From: PGYR01 sp046290495
GTDB taxonomy: Bacteria; Bacteroidota; Ignavibacteria; Kapaibacteriales; UBA2268
DNA: 64,000 bases
Direction: 5' to 3'
Assembly (NCBI GenBank): GCA_046290495.1
Contig: JBKAGT010000005.1
Location: 1,116,001-1,180,000 of the forward strand
Shown piece by piece: positions 7,882 through 16,342 of the stretch. Under the pieces are notes generated by a model. It saw only the letters and a program-made list of their open reading frames with translations, ran no database searches and was not told where the DNA came from. The position numbers and the translations under genes are program-made. The stretch's first letter is position 1. Every line of letters starts with the position of its first letter.

Positions 7882-8502
7882 TTGTTAAAGTATCTTCTAA
7901 TAATATTTACCTTATCCATCGCCATTCAGGCACAGCAGTTTAGCAATAGTCGTGACTATTACTACACCGTAAAAAGCTCTGAATACAATAAGATGGATAC
8001 ATTAGCTTTGTTAAGTTCAGAACGGCTAGAGTACGGCACTTACTCATCATTGTGGCATTTTGATGCAAAAGAAACTGACAGAACTTTATCTAAACAACAG
8101 ACAATAGGTATTCAAAACAATACTATTGTTAGATTAAAAATGCCTACAGTTGCTTACCTGTTTGATTTAGGTAAATTACCTTATCCTGAGATACGATTCT
8201 CAATGAGTGTAGGTGATTCAATACATACATCACATATTTATCCCACAGACGTTAATGGATATGATAGTACAGAAGTAAAGGGCTATATAAAAGTTATAGA
8301 TTATGAAGAGGAAACTGTTGAATATGGAGGCTACGATAGGATAATTAAAACCTGGACTTTAGAAGCCAACAACTTGGACAACCCAGAATACAAAGCTATT
8401 TTCACTTACAATAGCAATTACGGGTTTACGAATTTCAAATATTATTTAACTGATAAAGAGATAGAAATAAATCATTACAGCACCACTCACATGGAATATT
8501 AA
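7882..8502 (+). CDS. Secreted protein of unknown function, paralogue 1 of 3
   Basis: About 206 residues with a signal peptide (LKYLLIIFTLSIAIQAQ) and a cysteine-free beta-rich body. Features shared with its two neighbours are YTVKSSEY near the N-terminus, a central LKMPTVAYLFDLGKLPYPE block followed by GDSI, GYIKVIDYEEE, and a C-terminal KTWTLEA/NPEYKA/YGF/NFKYYL block. I know no named family. The start is unusual: the frame opens with TTG at 7882, and where paralogue 2 has ATG-AAG-TAC this gene has TTA-AAG-TAT, so the ancestral start seems to have moved or been lost. It follows the terminator of the TonB receptor. A periplasmic or surface location is inferred. Confidence 0.8.
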   Translation: MLKYLLIIFTLSIAIQAQQFSNSRDYYYTVKSSEYNKMDTLALLSSERLEYGTYSSLWHFDAKETDRTLSKQQTIGIQNNTIVRLKMPTVAYLFDLGKLPYPEIRFSMSVGDSIHTSHIYPTDVNGYDSTEVKGYIKVIDYEEETVEYGGYDRIIKTWTLEANNLDNPEYKAIFTYNSNYGFTNFKYYLTDKEIEINHYSTTHMEY

Positions 8503-8507
8503 TTATT

Positions 8508-9131
8508 ATGAAGTACTTACTAATAATACTAACCTTATCTATAGCCATTCAAGCACAACAGTTTGACGGTGATAAAGACTATTTTTATACAGTAAAAAGT
8601 TCAGAATACGATCAAGTAGATACTCTTGCTTTATATAATTCAAAAGATAGACGACCAAGTATGTACACTTCAAGCTGGGACTTCAACGCTAGAAACACAA
8701 TCAAAAGATACTCCAGTACGGAAATTCCGGTCATGCAAACTGATTCAACAGTCCTACTAAAAATGCCTTTTACTGGCTACTTATCTGACCTCGGTAAAAT
8801 CCCTTACCCGCAATTGAATTTTTCAATGGAAGGTGGCGACTCTATTTATGTTGAGCAGTCTTATGTTGAATATAGAGAAGATTATCTACACGATACTATA
8901 AATATCCGTGGGTACGTAAAAATGGTTGATTACGAAGAGAAACTAGTAAATGAAAAGATTGTGAAGACTTGGAGATTGGAAGCATATAATAGTGATAACC
9001 CGAACTACCGAGCAACTTATACTTATTCTAGTGAATATGGGTTTGTGAATTTCAAATATTTATTAGCAGGTAAAGAAGTGGAGATTGATCATTATACTAC
9101 ATATCATTCTGTTTCTATATTAGGGAATTAA
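8508..9131 (+). CDS. Secreted protein of unknown function, paralogue 2 of 3
   Basis: A 207-residue protein with signal peptide MKYLLIILTLSIAIQAQ. It is closely similar to the preceding gene over its whole length: YTVKSSEYDQVDTLALY, LLKMPFTGYLSDLGKIPYPQ, GDSIYVEQ, GYVKMVDYEEK, KTWRLEAYNSDNPNY, YGFVNFKYLLAGKEVEID. Only five bases separate it from paralogue 1 and three from paralogue 3, so the three are one operon. No cysteines, no C-terminal sorting domain and no lipobox, so it is probably a soluble periplasmic protein. Function unknown. Confidence 0.85.
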   Translation: MKYLLIILTLSIAIQAQQFDGDKDYFYTVKSSEYDQVDTLALYNSKDRRPSMYTSSWDFNARNTIKRYSSTEIPVMQTDSTVLLKMPFTGYLSDLGKIPYPQLNFSMEGGDSIYVEQSYVEYREDYLHDTINIRGYVKMVDYEEKLVNEKIVKTWRLEAYNSDNPNYRATYTYSSEYGFVNFKYLLAGKEVEIDHYTTYHSVSILGN

Positions 9132-9134
9132 CAA

Positions 9135-9758
9135 ATGAAAAATCTAATCCTAGTTCTATTTATTATTGCTAACACATTGTTTTCACAGCAATTCAGCACA
9201 GATACTTATCATACATACACAGTAAAACATTCTGATTTCGATGAGCATAACTGGTTAATTATTAATAATAAAGCTGGTTCAGAGATTGACAAAAATTCTT
9301 TCCGTTGGGAATACAAAGAGAAGAATCTGAATCCTAAAACATTCGCAATGGAATTAGCACCTGCAATTCAAAATGATGGTCAAGTATTACTAAAGATGCC
9401 TAGTTTTGAATTTTTCAATGAGTTGGCTCAATTGCCCTATCCGCAGGTAAACTTTCCATTAGAAGTGGGTGACTCCATATATGTAGAACAGAAAATAGCT
9501 ACAGAAAGTGGTAGCAAAGACAGTGTGATTGTACGTGGCTTCTTGAAAGTAGTTGATGAAGACAGACTTATCATAAACAAAAGAGTACCCAACGACATTA
9601 TGCGAAGATGGACATTGGAAGTACACATCTTAGAAAATCCAAACTACTCTGCCACTTATGTCTATTCTAATGCAATCGGATTTGAGAAAATGATTTATGA
9701 TTTAGACGGTACAAAGATAGAGTTGATCCATCAGTCTATATTTAGTTTGGGGATTTAG
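9135..9758 (+). CDS. Secreted protein of unknown function, paralogue 3 of 3
   Basis: A 207-residue protein with a signal peptide (MKNLILVLFIIANTLFSQ). It is the most diverged of the trio: YTVKHSDFDEHN, LLKMPSFEFFNELAQLPYPQ, GDSIYVEQ, RGFLKVVDED, RRWTLEVHILENPNY and IGFEKMIYDLDGTKIEL keep the same order and spacing. It ends five bases before the convergent DUF305 gene, with no obvious terminator. Like its neighbours it has no cysteine and no recognised motif. The family may be a lineage-specific expansion. Confidence 0.83.
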   Translation: MKNLILVLFIIANTLFSQQFSTDTYHTYTVKHSDFDEHNWLIINNKAGSEIDKNSFRWEYKEKNLNPKTFAMELAPAIQNDGQVLLKMPSFEFFNELAQLPYPQVNFPLEVGDSIYVEQKIATESGSKDSVIVRGFLKVVDEDRLIINKRVPNDIMRRWTLEVHILENPNYSATYVYSNAIGFEKMIYDLDGTKIELIHQSIFSLGI

Positions 9759-9763
9759 ATGAG

Positions 9764-10225
9764 CTACTTCGATTCATTCTCCAATCTTTCAATTATAGCT
9801 TTCATTTCCTTAATCTCTTTTTCTTGAGCTTTTATTATTTCGCCAGCTAACTTTTTCACTTCTGGGTCTTTTATTTCTGCTCTTTTACTGGTCAGTATAG
9901 CTATTGAGTGATGTGGTATCATTGCCCTCATCCACTTAACATCATCTATCGGTATCTGTTGTCTTACCAAAAAAGTTGAAGTTGCCATCATCAACAAACT
10001 AACTATAATTACGGCAGCATTTTTCTTCTTGTCTTTATACATATTGAGCATAAACAATAGCATAATTATTGCCATTCCACCTATGCCGATTAGAGTCATA
10101 TATAACCTAGTCCAGCTAAAGAACACGTGGCTGATTTCGTAAGTATTGAAATACATAGTTACGTACATTGAAATAGCCGAGCAGAGCAACATTAGTACAA
10201 ATTTCGTGTAGTTTGATAATTTCAT
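9764..10225 (-). CDS. DUF305-like membrane protein
   Basis: About 153 residues from the ATG at 10225; an upstream TTG at 10261 would add 12 residues before the first membrane helix and is less likely. There are three hydrophobic segments: about residues 9-26, 35-60 and 67-85. After them comes the DUF305 signature WMRAMIPHHSIAILTSKRA, in which the HH pair in a helix is conserved, and then a charged helix ending in EKEIKEMKAIIERLENE. DUF305 proteins have four-helix folds and are often near metal-handling genes; no such neighbours are present here. Function not established. Confidence 0.75.
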   Translation of the reverse strand: MKLSNYTKFVLMLLCSAISMYVTMYFNTYEISHVFFSWTRLYMTLIGIGGMAIIMLLFMLNMYKDKKKNAAVIIVSLLMMATSTFLVRQQIPIDDVKWMRAMIPHHSIAILTSKRAEIKDPEVKKLAGEIIKAQEKEIKEMKAIIERLENESK

Positions 10226-10296
10226 TTCTAACCATATTCTGAATTCATATACAGATATCAAACTACTAAGCCTGTTATTTATTGCCAGTTACTACC

Positions 10297-10320
10297 TACT
10301 TATTATAAGGGTGGCCCCTT
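10297..10320. repeat. Short near-direct repeat, left copy
   Basis: TACTTATTATAAGGGTGGCC followed by CCTT. It nearly matches 11023-11045 (differences T/C at two sites and one extra C). The pair brackets the orphan gene 10383-11000. Confidence 0.5.
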
Positions 10321-10382
10321 GAAGAATTATGTTATACATTCTTTCTAATAAAGCTTTGATTCTTTGAAGCCATATTGAATTG

Positions 10383-11000
10383 TTACGGTAAATAAGGTTG
10401 TTCGTTTTCATTATCAAAGTATCTATGCTTTATAATTCTATATTGCTCATCAGTTAATAAAAACACAAATAAGTCATTCCCACCGTATAGTAAATAAAAC
10501 TTCTCTTGAAGTTGTTCACTTATCATAAATTCGTTAATTCTCTTAAAGAAATTTATTGCTCCTCTATCCCAGAAAGTGCCATTCTCAATTTCTAAATTAG
10601 TATAAAGTTCAACCTTTGATTCATTTATATAAATGCAATTTGTTATCTCATAATCTTCAGCTTTACTTACTTTTAAATTAAAATTTCTTTTCTTTAACAT
10701 TTTATTCAAACTAGGTAGAAAAAAATCAAAACTAAACTCAGCTAACTCTTCTGAGTCAATGTGTGCAAGTTTAAAATTTCTCTCATCATATACATTAAAT
10801 GTATTTTTAATCTCAAATTCTAATTCATTGCGATCAGAAATATCAGCAAAATCTAAGAACCCACTTTCAATCAATTGAGTTCCAAGTTTTTTATTAATTC
10901 TTCTAGTTTGACCTGTTAATTTACTATAGATTATTTTTACTATTGTAAATAATAAACCTACAACTAGTCCTATATTAATATGTATTAAAGTTTTACTCAT
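10383..11000 (-). CDS. Hypothetical membrane-anchored protein, 205 residues
   Basis: Unrecognised. One N-terminal hydrophobic segment (residues 8-26, INIGLVVGLLFTIVKIIY) likely anchors it in the inner membrane; the rest is a soluble alpha/beta-looking domain rich in Phe, Asn and Glu with a single cysteine, ending near LLYGGNDLFVFLLTDEQYRI. The gene is markedly AT-rich compared with the glycosyltransferase and NdpA genes upstream. It is bracketed by a pair of near-identical 23-24 base repeats, one overlapping the 3' end of the ndpA-like gene. It may be a later insertion, but this is inference. Confidence 0.6.
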   Translation of the reverse strand: MSKTLIHINIGLVVGLLFTIVKIIYSKLTGQTRRINKKLGTQLIESGFLDFADISDRNELEFEIKNTFNVYDERNFKLAHIDSEELAEFSFDFFLPSLNKMLKKRNFNLKVSKAEDYEITNCIYINESKVELYTNLEIENGTFWDRGAINFFKRINEFMISEQLQEKFYLLYGGNDLFVFLLTDEQYRIIKHRYFDNENEQPYLP

Positions 11001-11021
11001 TTATAATAGTAAAATTATACT

Positions 11022-12104
11022 TTACTTATCATAAGGGCGGCCCTTAATCTTTACAATCGTATAGCCCTCTTGTAAAGTTGATAATTCACGCAGATCTTCT
11101 TCGTTATCTATTATCTCAACATTGGCATCTATCGCATCTTTGGAGCCAGCTATTTTGATATTATTAGGGAATGCTATTTTCTTGTTGAATAGCTTTGATT
11201 TTATCAAGCTGCTATCTTTTTCTATAACAGAAGGAAGATAGTCCACAATATCATCTTTGTAGTCTTGGTTTAGTGCCTCATCGTGGATATAAGTATCGGC
11301 AAAATCACGAGGAGAAAGGTCAACTTCCTGATTGTTTTGTGTGAATTCATAGTCAAGTAAGTTGAGCATATCCTTTTTCGTATTCAGCTCCAACACATTA
11401 TCCATTATGAATTTCTCTGTCTCATTGTAAAATCTTCGAGACTGTATTTTTCCATTTTTCTCTGTTGTGAACCCTAAGAAATCACGATAGAAATACTCTG
11501 CTAATGAGGATTCTGGTCTGAACTGTTGATCAAATATAAAGGCTCCCCAAGTATTGTTCGGGAAAGTATATTCTTCGAATTCCTCTTTTTGGGGTTCATT
11601 GTATTCGAACAGTAACCCAAATTTGAAGAATTTTTTTGATGGGCTAAGGAAAACATCGTCAATCAGATTGATTTCATTATTCTTAAGTGACATTGCGTTG
11701 TGCATCTCTGCCTTAATCGCTACTATTACTTTCTTTTCTGTTCTATCAGTTTTACCTTGTAAAAGAATCAAATAGCCACCAGGAATTGTACCAGTCTTCA
11801 TTGATTCAGCCATCAGTTCAGCCATCTTGCCTGTGTAGTCTATGAACCTCTCCTCATGACTATCGTGTAAGTCCTTAGCATATCCATAGAAGCTAGACTC
11901 AGTACTATCATCTATTGCCAACTGAAAATACTTAGAAGAAGCTGCAGCATCATACAATCTGTCTTGTATTGTTTGGATCGTTTGTGGTGAAACTTCTACT
12001 AGTCCATCTGCTCTTAGTACATTACCTGCATCTGTATCTTGCGTTTTTGCAATTATCTTATGAACTATTACTCTGTCAAAATTTACATCAAAAAAATTAA
12101 TCAT
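11022..12104 (-). CDS. Nucleoid-associated protein, NdpA/YejK family
   Basis: A 360-residue cytoplasmic protein like the E. coli 37-kDa nucleoid-associated protein YejK (PF04245). Family-like features are the N-terminal FDVNFDRVIVHKI, the central GGYLILLQG strand in a segment on Lys-rich and acidic background, and KKFFKFGLLFEY with a downstream FW/FI-type core (TWGAFIFDQQFRPES...AEYFYRDFLGF). It overlaps the GT9 gene upstream by 8 bases and is the last gene of the glycosyltransferase operon. Its 3' end contains the inverted repeat AAGGGCGGCCCTT. Role in nucleoid biology is known only by analogy. Confidence 0.75.
   Translation of the reverse strand: MINFFDVNFDRVIVHKIIAKTQDTDAGNVLRADGLVEVSPQTIQTIQDRLYDAAASSKYFQLAIDDSTESSFYGYAKDLHDSHEERFIDYTGKMAELMAESMKTGTIPGGYLILLQGKTDRTEKKVIVAIKAEMHNAMSLKNNEINLIDDVFLSPSKKFFKFGLLFEYNEPQKEEFEEYTFPNNTWGAFIFDQQFRPESSLAEYFYRDFLGFTTEKNGKIQSRRFYNETEKFIMDNVLELNTKKDMLNLLDYEFTQNNQEVDLSPRDFADTYIHDEALNQDYKDDIVDYLPSVIEKDSSLIKSKLFNKKIAFPNNIKIAGSKDAIDANVEIIDNEEDLRELSTLQEGYTIVKIKGRPYDK
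11023..11045. repeat. Short near-direct repeat, right copy
   Basis: TACTTATCATAAGGGCGGCC followed by CTT; contains the perfect inverted repeat AAGGGC-G-GCCCTT and encodes the last codons and stop of the NdpA-like gene. Partner of 10297-10320. Confidence 0.5.
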
Positions 12105-13170
12105 TTATTTCCTCTATTATTTCATCGAGTGCATGTAGCACATCGGTTATTTTTATATAATCTAAAGACTCACTATTCGGAGCCGTCAACACATTACTAT
12201 GCTTACTTTCTGGCTTCCATGGCATACCTACATTCGGATTATCACTTACCAAATACAAGCCAATGCAAGGTATATCAAAGCCAGAACACAAATGCACCAC
12301 CGAAGTATCGGGGGTAATGACAATATCGCAAGTAGCAATCATAGCTGAAAATTCACGAAATGAGCTAACAAACGGAGCTGACTTAGCACCTGTTGCTGTT
12401 ACTATTTCACTAAGCTGAAGTTTATTACTCATAGTGGTAAAACAACGAAAATCAAGACTCTCATATTTGCTTTTGCATGATTTTAGAAAAGCAATGTAGT
12501 TTCCAGTCCCCCAATTCTTCGAATCATTTGAACCAGATAAATTTATTCCAACTCTTAGCTTATCTTCTGCCCAATTAATAGCATTCTCTGCTTCATTTAT
12601 ATCATACTCATTTAGTTGTATCTCGTGTGTTTGGTTGTTTTCACTGCTCCCTACAAATGGAATCAGTAAATTATTCAGCCGCTCAGTAATAATATACTTT
12701 GTCTTATCTGGCAATTCGACAATATGTGAATACACACTTCTATTCTCTTTGTCAAATCCAAGTTTCAATTTTGAATTAGCAGCTCCAATCAACATGGTTG
12801 ATGTAGTTGAGCTATTGTCAAGCAAGTCAATTACAATATCATAATCACTGTTTTTCAGATAAGATAATGTGTCTTTATACCCACTAACTCCTGATTTCAT
12901 TACAATTACATTATCAACTAGTCCATTCAATACAAAATCAGCACTTTTGTTTTTATGGCTTAATAAAATGTCTATTTCAGCTGTATTAAGCACTTCCCTT
13001 AGCTTTTTTAAAAAAGGCAGGGTAATTAACACATCGCCAATTCTGTCCTGTCTCAGCAGCAATATTCGCTTAGCAGATGCAAACTCGTTCAACTTGCCAA
13101 CTACTTTTTCAGGTTCGCTCTTATTAGCTGAGTAATTTAGAATTAGTTTATTTATTATTGGCTTAATCAT
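12097..13170 (-). CDS. Glycosyltransferase family 9 (ADP-heptose:LPS heptosyltransferase-like)
   Basis: A 357-residue GT-B enzyme. N-terminal motif LLLRQDRIGDVLITLPFLKKL (residues ~35-55) is typical of GT9 (RxDxxGD). The C-terminal nucleotide-sugar site reads CDIVITPDTSVVHLCSGFDIPCIGLY, with the PDT/S-H pattern. GT9 enzymes add heptose or related sugars to LPS core. It sits between a GT2 gene and the NdpA-like gene in a minus-strand operon of five glycosyltransferases. Donor and acceptor cannot be told from sequence. Confidence 0.88.
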   Translation of the reverse strand: MIKPIINKLILNYSANKSEPEKVVGKLNEFASAKRILLLRQDRIGDVLITLPFLKKLREVLNTAEIDILLSHKNKSADFVLNGLVDNVIVMKSGVSGYKDTLSYLKNSDYDIVIDLLDNSSTTSTMLIGAANSKLKLGFDKENRSVYSHIVELPDKTKYIITERLNNLLIPFVGSSENNQTHEIQLNEYDINEAENAINWAEDKLRVGINLSGSNDSKNWGTGNYIAFLKSCKSKYESLDFRCFTTMSNKLQLSEIVTATGAKSAPFVSSFREFSAMIATCDIVITPDTSVVHLCSGFDIPCIGLYLVSDNPNVGMPWKPESKHSNVLTAPNSESLDYIKITDVLHALDEIIEEIND

Positions 13171-13181
13171 ATCTTAAGAAA

Positions 13182-14135
13182 CTATACACCCTTCACAAGT
13201 TCATAATTCTTAAAACCACCCAAGCTATTACCACCAAGCAGATTATTTTCAATTGCTGACAGCACTTTGTACTTAGTCCTTTCGTGTTTGTGCAGCTCAC
13301 GAGTTGGACTCGGTTTCCCGCTATATTGTAGCTTATCTTTCCAGTCCATGCGTGAAATCATATCTTCCATTACCTTAGGGTGACTATCCTTATAGACTTC
13401 CAATCTGTCCAAAGGACCATAGTCGTATATCTTCTCACCTTTGTCGTAATCTTCCTCCGCTCTCTTGCGTCCCCAGTGAACAGTATTCAAGGCCTTTTGC
13501 TTAGTTCGCATCATGTGCGGAGGCCTGACCCAACCGTAGTGGAATATTTCTGCATCAACCCTAGCCACTTTCAACTTTCTCGTATCTTCCCTTTGGTGAG
13601 TATCTCGATACTCATCATAATATCTGAATGATTGAGCTGATTCCCAAGAGTGAATTTTCGGATAATTTCTTACTATTCGTATTTCTTCTGGGTACCATGC
13701 GTGGCTCTTGTGGTAGTGGTCATAATCTCCCCAGAAGTGCTTGTATTTGAAAAGCAAACCTTCTACTTCTTGATTGTCCAGAAGTTCTTCGCATCTTGAT
13801 TTTATAACAGGCAAGTACTTCTCATGTACAACTTCATCTGCTTGCACATAAAAACACCAATCGCCAGTACACTCTTTAAGAGCGACATTGGTTTGAATAG
13901 AGTTTATAGCTCCTTTTTTCCAGTGTTTTTCATCCCATTTCGTATCTATTATTTTAATCTTTGGCGAACCAATAGATTCTATCACCTCACGGGTATTATC
14001 ATCTTCATCACCCTCGCCTACTGCAACAATAAACTCATCGCAAATAGGGAGGATTGACTCTATTGATTCACGAACAGGGTAATAAAGCTTTACTCCATTT
14101 CTCACAAAAGAAAAACCACTAATTTTCATTTTCAT
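13182..14135 (-). CDS. Glycosyltransferase family 2-like protein
   Basis: A 317-residue protein with a GT-A type N-terminus: KISGFSFVRNGVKLYYPVRESIESILP, DEFIVAVGEGDEDDNTREVI, and the metal-site region CTGDWCFYVQADEVVHE in place of the usual DxD. A C-terminal half rich in Trp, His and Arg (HAWYPEEIRIVRN, FHYGWVRPPHMM) matches a subgroup of GT2 proteins found in surface polysaccharide loci. The start overlaps the 3' end of the upstream GT4 gene by 17 bases, indicating translational coupling. Acceptor unknown. Confidence 0.85.
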   Translation of the reverse strand: MKMKISGFSFVRNGVKLYYPVRESIESILPICDEFIVAVGEGDEDDNTREVIESIGSPKIKIIDTKWDEKHWKKGAINSIQTNVALKECTGDWCFYVQADEVVHEKYLPVIKSRCEELLDNQEVEGLLFKYKHFWGDYDHYHKSHAWYPEEIRIVRNYPKIHSWESAQSFRYYDEYRDTHQREDTRKLKVARVDAEIFHYGWVRPPHMMRTKQKALNTVHWGRKRAEEDYDKGEKIYDYGPLDRLEVYKDSHPKVMEDMISRMDWKDKLQYSGKPSPTRELHKHERTKYKVLSAIENNLLGGNSLGGFKNYELVKGV

Positions 14136-15249
14136 TCACCATTTCTTCAAACAATTCCATCATATTTTTTGCATGTACTTTTATATCAAATAGCTCCAAA
14201 GCACGCTTTCTGCCGTTGGTAGCTAACCTGTTATATAATTCTCCATCATTCAGAAGTGTAGTAACAGCATCTGCTATTTGTTGTGGACTTTCTTGATCTA
14301 TAAGAATACCAACGTCATTATTCACAGCCTCATTTACACCGCTTATATTTGAAGCAATAACAGGTGTCGAGGTAGCCATTGCCTCAAATGGAACTCGTCC
14401 CATCCCTTCAGCTCCTTCGTATGAAGGGAAAAGAACCAATTCAGCAGCTTGTAACCATTCGTTCACATTGCTTTTCTGACCAACGAATTCTATGTATTGA
14501 GTAAGCTCGTATTTGCTAATTAAATCAATAAATTCTTGCTTCATACCGACTTCTGGCTCACTTCCTAATATATAGAGCTTTAGATTTTGTAGATCTTTTA
14601 TTTTGTTTAACGCTTCGATTATATCCCCTAAACCTTTAGATTTTTTTATCTGCCCTACAAACAACAAAATCTTTTCATCATTCGCTAGGTTAAGTTTTTC
14701 TCTTACAGTATTTTTATCATAATTGTCACTAAATTTTTCACAGTCAACACCATTAAAAACTACACTAAATTTATTTGTATTAGCAAGTTTATTGAATCTT
14801 GCTTTAGTTGCCTCAGATATACCTATAATTTTATCTATTCTGCTTTCCATTTGTTTATCATATTTTCTCCAGCTGGTGACTCTGGCGTGGTATATTGTCT
14901 TAACATTTACTTTCTTTGATATAAACGTTGAGAAATAAGAGAACTTAACATTATCCGAATGTATTAATTTAATATCATTTTTTATAATAAAGTCTATAAA
15001 CTCATTACGCACATTTCTCAACTTAAATAAATTAATTGGCTTGAAACCAGGTATAGACTTTATAAAGACTTCTACATTTCTCTCTTCAGCTAACAACCTA
15101 AGTTCCCCATCACTAGGTATCACCAAGTAGGGGTTAAATCTTCCTCTATCCAAATTGTCAATTAGAGCGAGTAAACTCTTTTGGCCACCCATTTTTGCGT
15201 GGTTATAATCACTATGAAAAAGTACATTGATAGGAGAATAAGTCTTCAA
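14119..15249 (-). CDS. Glycosyltransferase family 4, tandem paralogue A
   Basis: A 376-residue GT-B retaining transferase. The acceptor-side loop contains KMGGQKSLLALIDNL (residues ~20-35), and the donor site has GQIKKSKGLGDIIEAL and the E-x7-E motif region EGAEGMGRVPFEAMATSTPV. It shares these and HSDN/ITRVT-type motifs with the next upstream gene, of which it is a clear paralogue. The 5' end overlaps that gene by 4 bases. Likely adds a hexose in surface glycan synthesis on the cytoplasmic side of the inner membrane. Confidence 0.9.
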   Translation of the reverse strand: MKTYSPINVLFHSDYNHAKMGGQKSLLALIDNLDRGRFNPYLVIPSDGELRLLAEERNVEVFIKSIPGFKPINLFKLRNVRNEFIDFIIKNDIKLIHSDNVKFSYFSTFISKKVNVKTIYHARVTSWRKYDKQMESRIDKIIGISEATKARFNKLANTNKFSVVFNGVDCEKFSDNYDKNTVREKLNLANDEKILLFVGQIKKSKGLGDIIEALNKIKDLQNLKLYILGSEPEVGMKQEFIDLISKYELTQYIEFVGQKSNVNEWLQAAELVLFPSYEGAEGMGRVPFEAMATSTPVIASNISGVNEAVNNDVGILIDQESPQQIADAVTTLLNDGELYNRLATNGRKRALELFDIKVHAKNMMELFEEMVNENEN

Positions 15250-16340
15250 TCTAGCAACTCCTTGTACAAATTACTAACCTTTTCTGCATGTATCCGAATA
15301 TCAAAAGTGTCTAATGCTCTTTTCCTACCATTTATTGAGAGTTCTTCCCAGATGTCCTTATTATCAAATAACTCTTTCACTGCATTAGCTATAGCATCTG
15401 AATCTTTTTCAGGGATTAATATCCCACTTTCAATAGTAACAGCTTCATTAACACCACTTATATTCGAGGCAATAGGTGGAGTACCACAAGCCATTGCTTC
15501 AAAAACTACTCTTCCCATACCTTCTGCTCCTTCGTAAGAGGGTAGGAGTAAGCAATCAGCAGCTTGCATCCATTTGTGTATTCCTTGTTTTTGTCCCAGC
15601 CATTCTATATTTCTTATTCCTAACTCGTCAACTTTGTTTAACCAATTTGATTTTTCAATTTCATTCAGAAATTCACCTAGCAAAATGAACTCAACATCGG
15701 GTAGCATTTTTGCAGTTTCTATTATTTCATATATTCCTTTGCCTATCTTCATTTGCCCTACAAATAGAGTTGTGAATTTATTAGACTCCATTCCTAACTC
15801 GGACTTCAACTCATCTTTATTTACAACAGGTTTAAACAGCGAACAATCCACACCATTAAAAATAACTTTTGTTTTCTCTTCATTGTCTACAAATCTCTTT
15901 CTTGCACCTTCAGAAATACATATCAACTTATCGCTAAGTTTATAATTCAGATTATCAAGGTTGTTTGGGTTAGTTACCCTAACGTGCCAGACTGATTTGG
16001 TCTTTGTCCCCAACGTTGCTAAACCACACAAAAAACCATCTCTCTCATAATCAGAGTGAATAATATCTATTTTGTTTTTATTACAAATCCGTCTAATCTC
16101 TAAAGCGTTTCTTATTACTTTAAAAATATTATTTAGAGATAATTTAGTTAAAGGTATAGTAAAATACTTTACTCCCATTTCGTCGAATTTATCTGTCAGC
16201 TCACCTATATCAGTAGTTAAACCATAATTCTCAACTTGTTTAGAATCGAGGTTTTCCATAAGTGCAAGCATGCTTTTCTGACCACCCATTTTGTAATGAG
16301 GGAAATGAGAAACATGTAATACCTTTATCTTATCTGACAT
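15246..16340 (-). CDS. Glycosyltransferase family 4, tandem paralogue B
   Basis: A 364-residue GT-B enzyme with N-terminal VSHFPHYKMGGQKSMLALMENLD, VFNGVDCSLF, GQMKIGKGIYEIIE and EGAEGMGRVVFEAMACGTPPIASNISGVNEAV. The shared GAEGMGR...ASNISGVNEAV stretch and the same KMGGQKS motif show that it and the downstream gene arose by tandem duplication. It starts two bases after the end of the third GT4 gene. Likely part of LPS or capsule assembly; specific sugar unknown. Confidence 0.9.
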   Translation of the reverse strand: MSDKIKVLHVSHFPHYKMGGQKSMLALMENLDSKQVENYGLTTDIGELTDKFDEMGVKYFTIPLTKLSLNNIFKVIRNALEIRRICNKNKIDIIHSDYERDGFLCGLATLGTKTKSVWHVRVTNPNNLDNLNYKLSDKLICISEGARKRFVDNEEKTKVIFNGVDCSLFKPVVNKDELKSELGMESNKFTTLFVGQMKIGKGIYEIIETAKMLPDVEFILLGEFLNEIEKSNWLNKVDELGIRNIEWLGQKQGIHKWMQAADCLLLPSYEGAEGMGRVVFEAMACGTPPIASNISGVNEAVTIESGILIPEKDSDAIANAVKELFDNKDIWEELSINGRKRALDTFDIRIHAEKVSNLYKELLD

Positions 16341-16342
16341 TA

